NCBI RefSeq assembly: GCF_003002025.1
Contig: NZ_PVZB01000004.1
Span: forward strand, 310,001-374,000
Reading direction: 5' to 3'
Source: Paraburkholderia sp. BL25I1N1
GTDB lineage: Bacteria > Pseudomonadota > Gammaproteobacteria > Burkholderiales > Burkholderiaceae
DNA: 64,000 bases
Each line of letters begins with the position of its first letter. Position 1 is the stretch's first letter. This document shows positions 61,764 through 64,000 of this stretch, in pieces. The translations under genes were made by a program, and so were the position numbers. The notes beneath the pieces were generated by a model. The model searched no databases. It was given only the letters and a program-made list of their open reading frames with translations, and was not told the DNA's origin.

Positions 61764-63347
61764 ATGCATGACAAGATCCTGATCCTCGACTTCGGTTCGC
61801 AAGTCACCCAACTGATTGCACGTCGCGTTCGCGAAGCCAACGTGTATTCGGAAATTCATCCCTACGACGTCGATGCGTCGTTCATTCGCGACTTCGCGCC
61901 GAAGGGCGTGATCCTGTCCGGCGGCCCGAGCTCGGTCACCGAAACGGATACGCCGCGCGTGCCGCAAGCCGTGTTCGAACTCGGCGTGCCGGTGCTCGGC
62001 ATCTGCTACGGCATGCAGGCCATGGCCGAGCAGCTGGGCGGCAAGGTCGATATCGGCCACCTGCGTGAGTTCGGTTATGCCGAAGTGCGCGCGCGCAATC
62101 ACACGAGCCTGCTCGAAGGCATCAGCGACTTCACCACGCCGGAAGGTCACGGCATGCTGAAGGTGTGGATGAGCCACGGCGACAAGGTGCTGGAAATGCC
62201 GCCGGGCTTCGCGCTGATGGCATCGACGGAATCGTGTCCGATTGCGGCCATGGCCGACGAAAAGCGCCATTTCTACGGCCTGCAGTGGCATCCGGAAGTC
62301 ACGCACACCGTGCAGGGCCGCGCCATGCTCGAACGCTTCGTGCTGCAGATTTGCGGCGCGCGGCCCGACTGGGAAATGGGCAACTATATCGACGAAGCCG
62401 TCGCGAAAATTCGCGAGCAGGTCGGCAACGAGCACGTGATTCTGGGGCTGTCGGGCGGCGTGGATTCGTCGGTGGCCGCGGCGCTGCTGCATCGCGCGAT
62501 CGGCGATCAGCTGACCTGCGTGTTCGTCGATCACGGCCTGTTGCGTTTGAACGAAGCCGAACAGGTGATGGCGACCTTCGCCGACCACCTGGGCGTGAAG
62601 GTGATTCATGTGGACGCCAGCGATGTGTTCCTGCGCAAGCTGGCCGGTGTGACCGATCCGGAGGCGAAGCGCAAGATCATCGGCGCGGAATTCGTCGAGG
62701 TCTTCCAGGCTGAAGCCGGACGATTGACCGATGCGAAGTGGCTGGCTCAGGGCACGATCTATCCGGACGTGATCGAATCGGCCGGCAAGGGCAAGAAGGG
62801 CGCGCAGACCATCAAGAGCCACCACAACGTGGGCGGCCTGCCTGAGACGCTGAATCTGAAGCTGCTCGAACCGCTGCGCGAACTGTTCAAGGACGAAGTG
62901 CGCGAACTCGGCGTCAAGCTCGGTTTGCCGCCGGCCATGGTGTATCGCCATCCGTTCCCGGGCCCGGGCCTGGGCGTGCGGATTCTCGGCGAAGTGAAGC
63001 GCGATTTCGCGGACCTGCTGCGCCGCGCGGACGCGATTTTCATCGAGACGCTGCGTACTTTCATCGACAAGGAAACCGGCAAGTCCTGGTACGATCTGAC
63101 GAGCCAGGCGTTCGCGGTGTTTCTGCCGGTGAAGAGCGTCGGCGTGATGGGCGACGGGCGAACTTACGAGTACGTCGTTGCGCTGCGTGCCGTGCAGACG
63201 CTGGACTTCATGACCGCGCATTGGGCGCATCTGCCGCATGAACTGCTGGGGCATGTGTCGAACCGGATCATCAACGAAGTGCGCGGGATCAACCGGGTGG
63301 TGTATGACATCTCGGGGAAGCCGCCGGCGACGATTGAGTGGGAATAA
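61764..63347 (+). CDS. guaA: GMP synthase (glutamine-hydrolysing)
   Basis: A 527-residue two-domain enzyme; ATG 61764. Class I amidotransferase triad: Cys81 (GICYGMQAM), His176 and Glu178 (LQWHPEVTH). The ATP pyrophosphatase loop is SGGVDSS (230-236), and the C-terminal dimer domain ends [13 protein letters not shown]. It aminates XMP to GMP. The 3' end of guaA is a known integration site for genomic islands, and integrase remnants follow here; the coding end appears intact. Confidence 0.98.
   Translation: MHDKILILDFGSQVTQLIARRVREANVYSEIHPYDVDASFIRDFAPKGVILSGGPSSVTETDTPRVPQAVFELGVPVLGICYGMQAMAEQLGGKVDIGHLREFGYAEVRARNHTSLLEGISDFTTPEGHGMLKVWMSHGDKVLEMPPGFALMASTESCPIAAMADEKRHFYGLQWHPEVTHTVQGRAMLERFVLQICGARPDWEMGNYIDEAVAKIREQVGNEHVILGLSGGVDSSVAAALLHRAIGDQLTCVFVDHGLLRLNEAEQVMATFADHLGVKVIHVDASDVFLRKLAGVTDPEAKRKIIGAEFVEVFQAEAGRLTDAKWLAQGTIYPDVIESAGKGKKGAQTIKSHHNVGGLPETLNLKLLEPLRELFKDEVRELGVKLGLPPAMVYRHPFPGPGLGVRILGEVKRDFADLLRRADAIFIETLRTFIDKETGKSWYDLTSQAFAVFLPVKSVGVMGDGRTYEYVVALRAVQTLDFMTAHWAHLPHELLGHVSNRIINEVRGINRVVYDISGKPPATIEWE
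63300..63347 (+). other. Candidate attachment site (attL) at the guaA 3' end
   Basis: Integrative elements of several proteobacteria are known to target the last codons of guaA and to carry the integrase next to the junction. Here a degraded P4-type integrase starts 223 bp after the guaA stop. The matching right-hand repeat lies outside the window, so the exact core cannot be defined. Confidence 0.4.
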
Positions 63348-63357
63348 ATCAGGATCA

Positions 63358-63377
63358 CTCTGCAGTGGTCTGCAGAG
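63358..63377. repeat. Inverted repeat just after guaA
   Basis: CTCTGCAG (63358-63365) and CTGCAGAG (63370-63377) form perfect 8-bp arms around TGGT, 10 bp past the guaA stop. It could be a transcript-end hairpin without a T-run or a recombinase arm site. A second hairpin with CCGTCGGC/GCCGACGG arms lies at 63444-63470. Confidence 0.5.
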
Positions 63378-63511
63378 GTCCGGCGATTCCCTGGTTTCCC
63401 ACAAAAAAACAGGGGTTTATCGACTATTTTGGTCCGCTGCCGTCCGTCGGCAGCGCTGCGTCGCCGACGGCACGGGCGACGGTATAGCATCTTTCTCTGC
63501 AGACGATCAAT

Positions 63512-63544
63512 TTTGATACCGTCACGGCGCGTGACGGTATCAAA
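63512..63544. repeat. Perfect 15-bp palindrome with GATACCG motif, plus extra copies, upstream of the integrase
   Basis: Arms TTTGATACCGTCACG (63512-63526) and CGTGACGGTATCAAA (63530-63544) with a 3-base spacer. A third copy of the half-site (CGGTATCA, 63547-63554) and a partial one (ACGGTATA, 63479-63486) lie beside it. The cluster ends 16 bp before the integrase start codon, a position suited to a recombination-directionality factor or repressor operator. Confidence 0.85.
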
Positions 63545-63570
63545 CACGGTATCAGTTCACGGAGTATTGC

Positions 63571-64000
63571 ATGCTGACGGACCTCGAATCGCGGGCACTC
63601 AAGCCGACCGCCGACGAACTTTCCTTTGGCCTGTCGGTGCGTCTTGCGGAAGCAAGGCTGCTCCTTGAACGTGCTCGTCGGGAAGTTGAGCAGGGCGTCA
63701 GCCCGTCGAGAAGCAAGGTTGAAAAGCGTGTGGAAGCGGCCGAAGCGATGACGTTCGGGACGTGAGCGGAAAAATACTTCGCGGAAGCCACGCTCGCAGA
63801 ATCGACGCGCGCGATGAGGAAGTCCGTCTACGACCGGAATCTTGCAGCGGAGTTCGGGCGGTCGAAGCTAGAGGAGATCACACCTTCAAGACTCCTCACG
63901 AGGTGTGAGAAGATCAAGGAGCGGGGTCCGGCTGCACCCCCGTTCAGGCACGCGACAATCGCATGGCAGGCAGCTTTTGCCTTGGACGAATGCTACCGGT
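63571..64000 (+). pseudogene. Degraded P4-type tyrosine integrase (genomic-island remnant), runs off window
   Basis: The frame starts at ATG 63571 with MLTDLESRALKP, the usual start of DUF4102 integrases, then jumps directly to the end of that domain (RLAEARLLLERARREVEQGV), so roughly 40-50 residues appear deleted. An in-frame TGA at 63763-63765 follows MTFG at the place where homologues usually have Trp (a TGG-to-TGA change would suffice). After it the same frame continues with the core-binding domain: AEKYFAEATLAESTRAMRKS, VYDRNLAAEFGRSKLEEI and CEKIKERG. Past about 63930 the match fades, and VQARD in another frame suggests a frameshift. The catalytic domain is not in the window. Confidence 0.82.

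Overview
The window is a stretch of a high-GC betaproteobacterial chromosome. Gene content and order (map-glnD divergent from rpsB-tsf-pyrH-frr-uppS-cdsA-dxr-rseP-bamA-skp-lpxD-fabZ-lpxA-lpxB-rnhB, the dapC-dapD-dapE block, and a small protein that looks like a Burkholderia-restricted family) fit Burkholderia sensu lato, probably Paraburkholderia. That assignment rests on family and gene-order recognition, not on a database search. Almost all of it is core genome with tightly packed genes; I found no tRNA, rRNA, CRISPR array or intact mobile element.

Layout. (1) 1-2956: end of tsaB, rimI, a family-4 uracil-DNA glycosylase with a long disordered N-terminus, and a DUF1853 protein, all plus strand and mostly overlapping. 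(2) 2964-13856: thiD and lplT (minus), alr and radA (plus), a small conserved protein, a class III CoA-transferase and an ABC-F ATPase (minus), a glutathione peroxidase-like gene (plus) and cardiolipin synthase (minus). (3) 14244-18978, minus strand: dapC, dapD, an ArsC/Spx-like gene, dapE and prmB, i.e. the succinylase branch of diaminopimelate/lysine synthesis. (4) 19504-28351, plus: a DMT transporter, then smc, zipA, ligA and def (chromosome structure, division, ligation, protein maturation). (5) 28475-34123, minus: map, glnD and an RluF-like pseudouridine synthase carrying a ~490-residue repeat-rich tail. (6) 34596-50806, plus: the long translation / isoprenoid / envelope cluster from rpsB to rnhB, then a SpoU-type RNA methyltransferase. 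It supplies UMP kinase, undecaprenyl-PP and CDP-DAG synthesis, outer-membrane protein assembly (BamA, Skp, RseP) and the early lipid A steps. (7) 50961-56341: ppsR (minus) divergent from ppsA (plus), followed by an NfeD/slipin membrane pair. (8) 56457-56588: a 9-bp tandem repeat, then smpB (minus) divergent from ratA-rnfH (plus), and a second DMT transporter (minus). (9) 59356-63347: guaB, an uncharacterised membrane protein and guaA. (10) 63348-64000: the edge of what looks like a decayed integrative element at the guaA 3' end, with palindromic GATACCG repeats and a broken tyrosine-integrase gene that runs off the window.

The most unusual items are the degraded integrase at guaA with its palindrome, the expanding repeat tail of the pseudouridine synthase, the six-frame-open 9-bp satellite beside smpB, and two intrinsic terminators placed almost against the start codons of dapE and nfeD. 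I did not find a convincing new multi-gene system; the rest is ordinary core genome.
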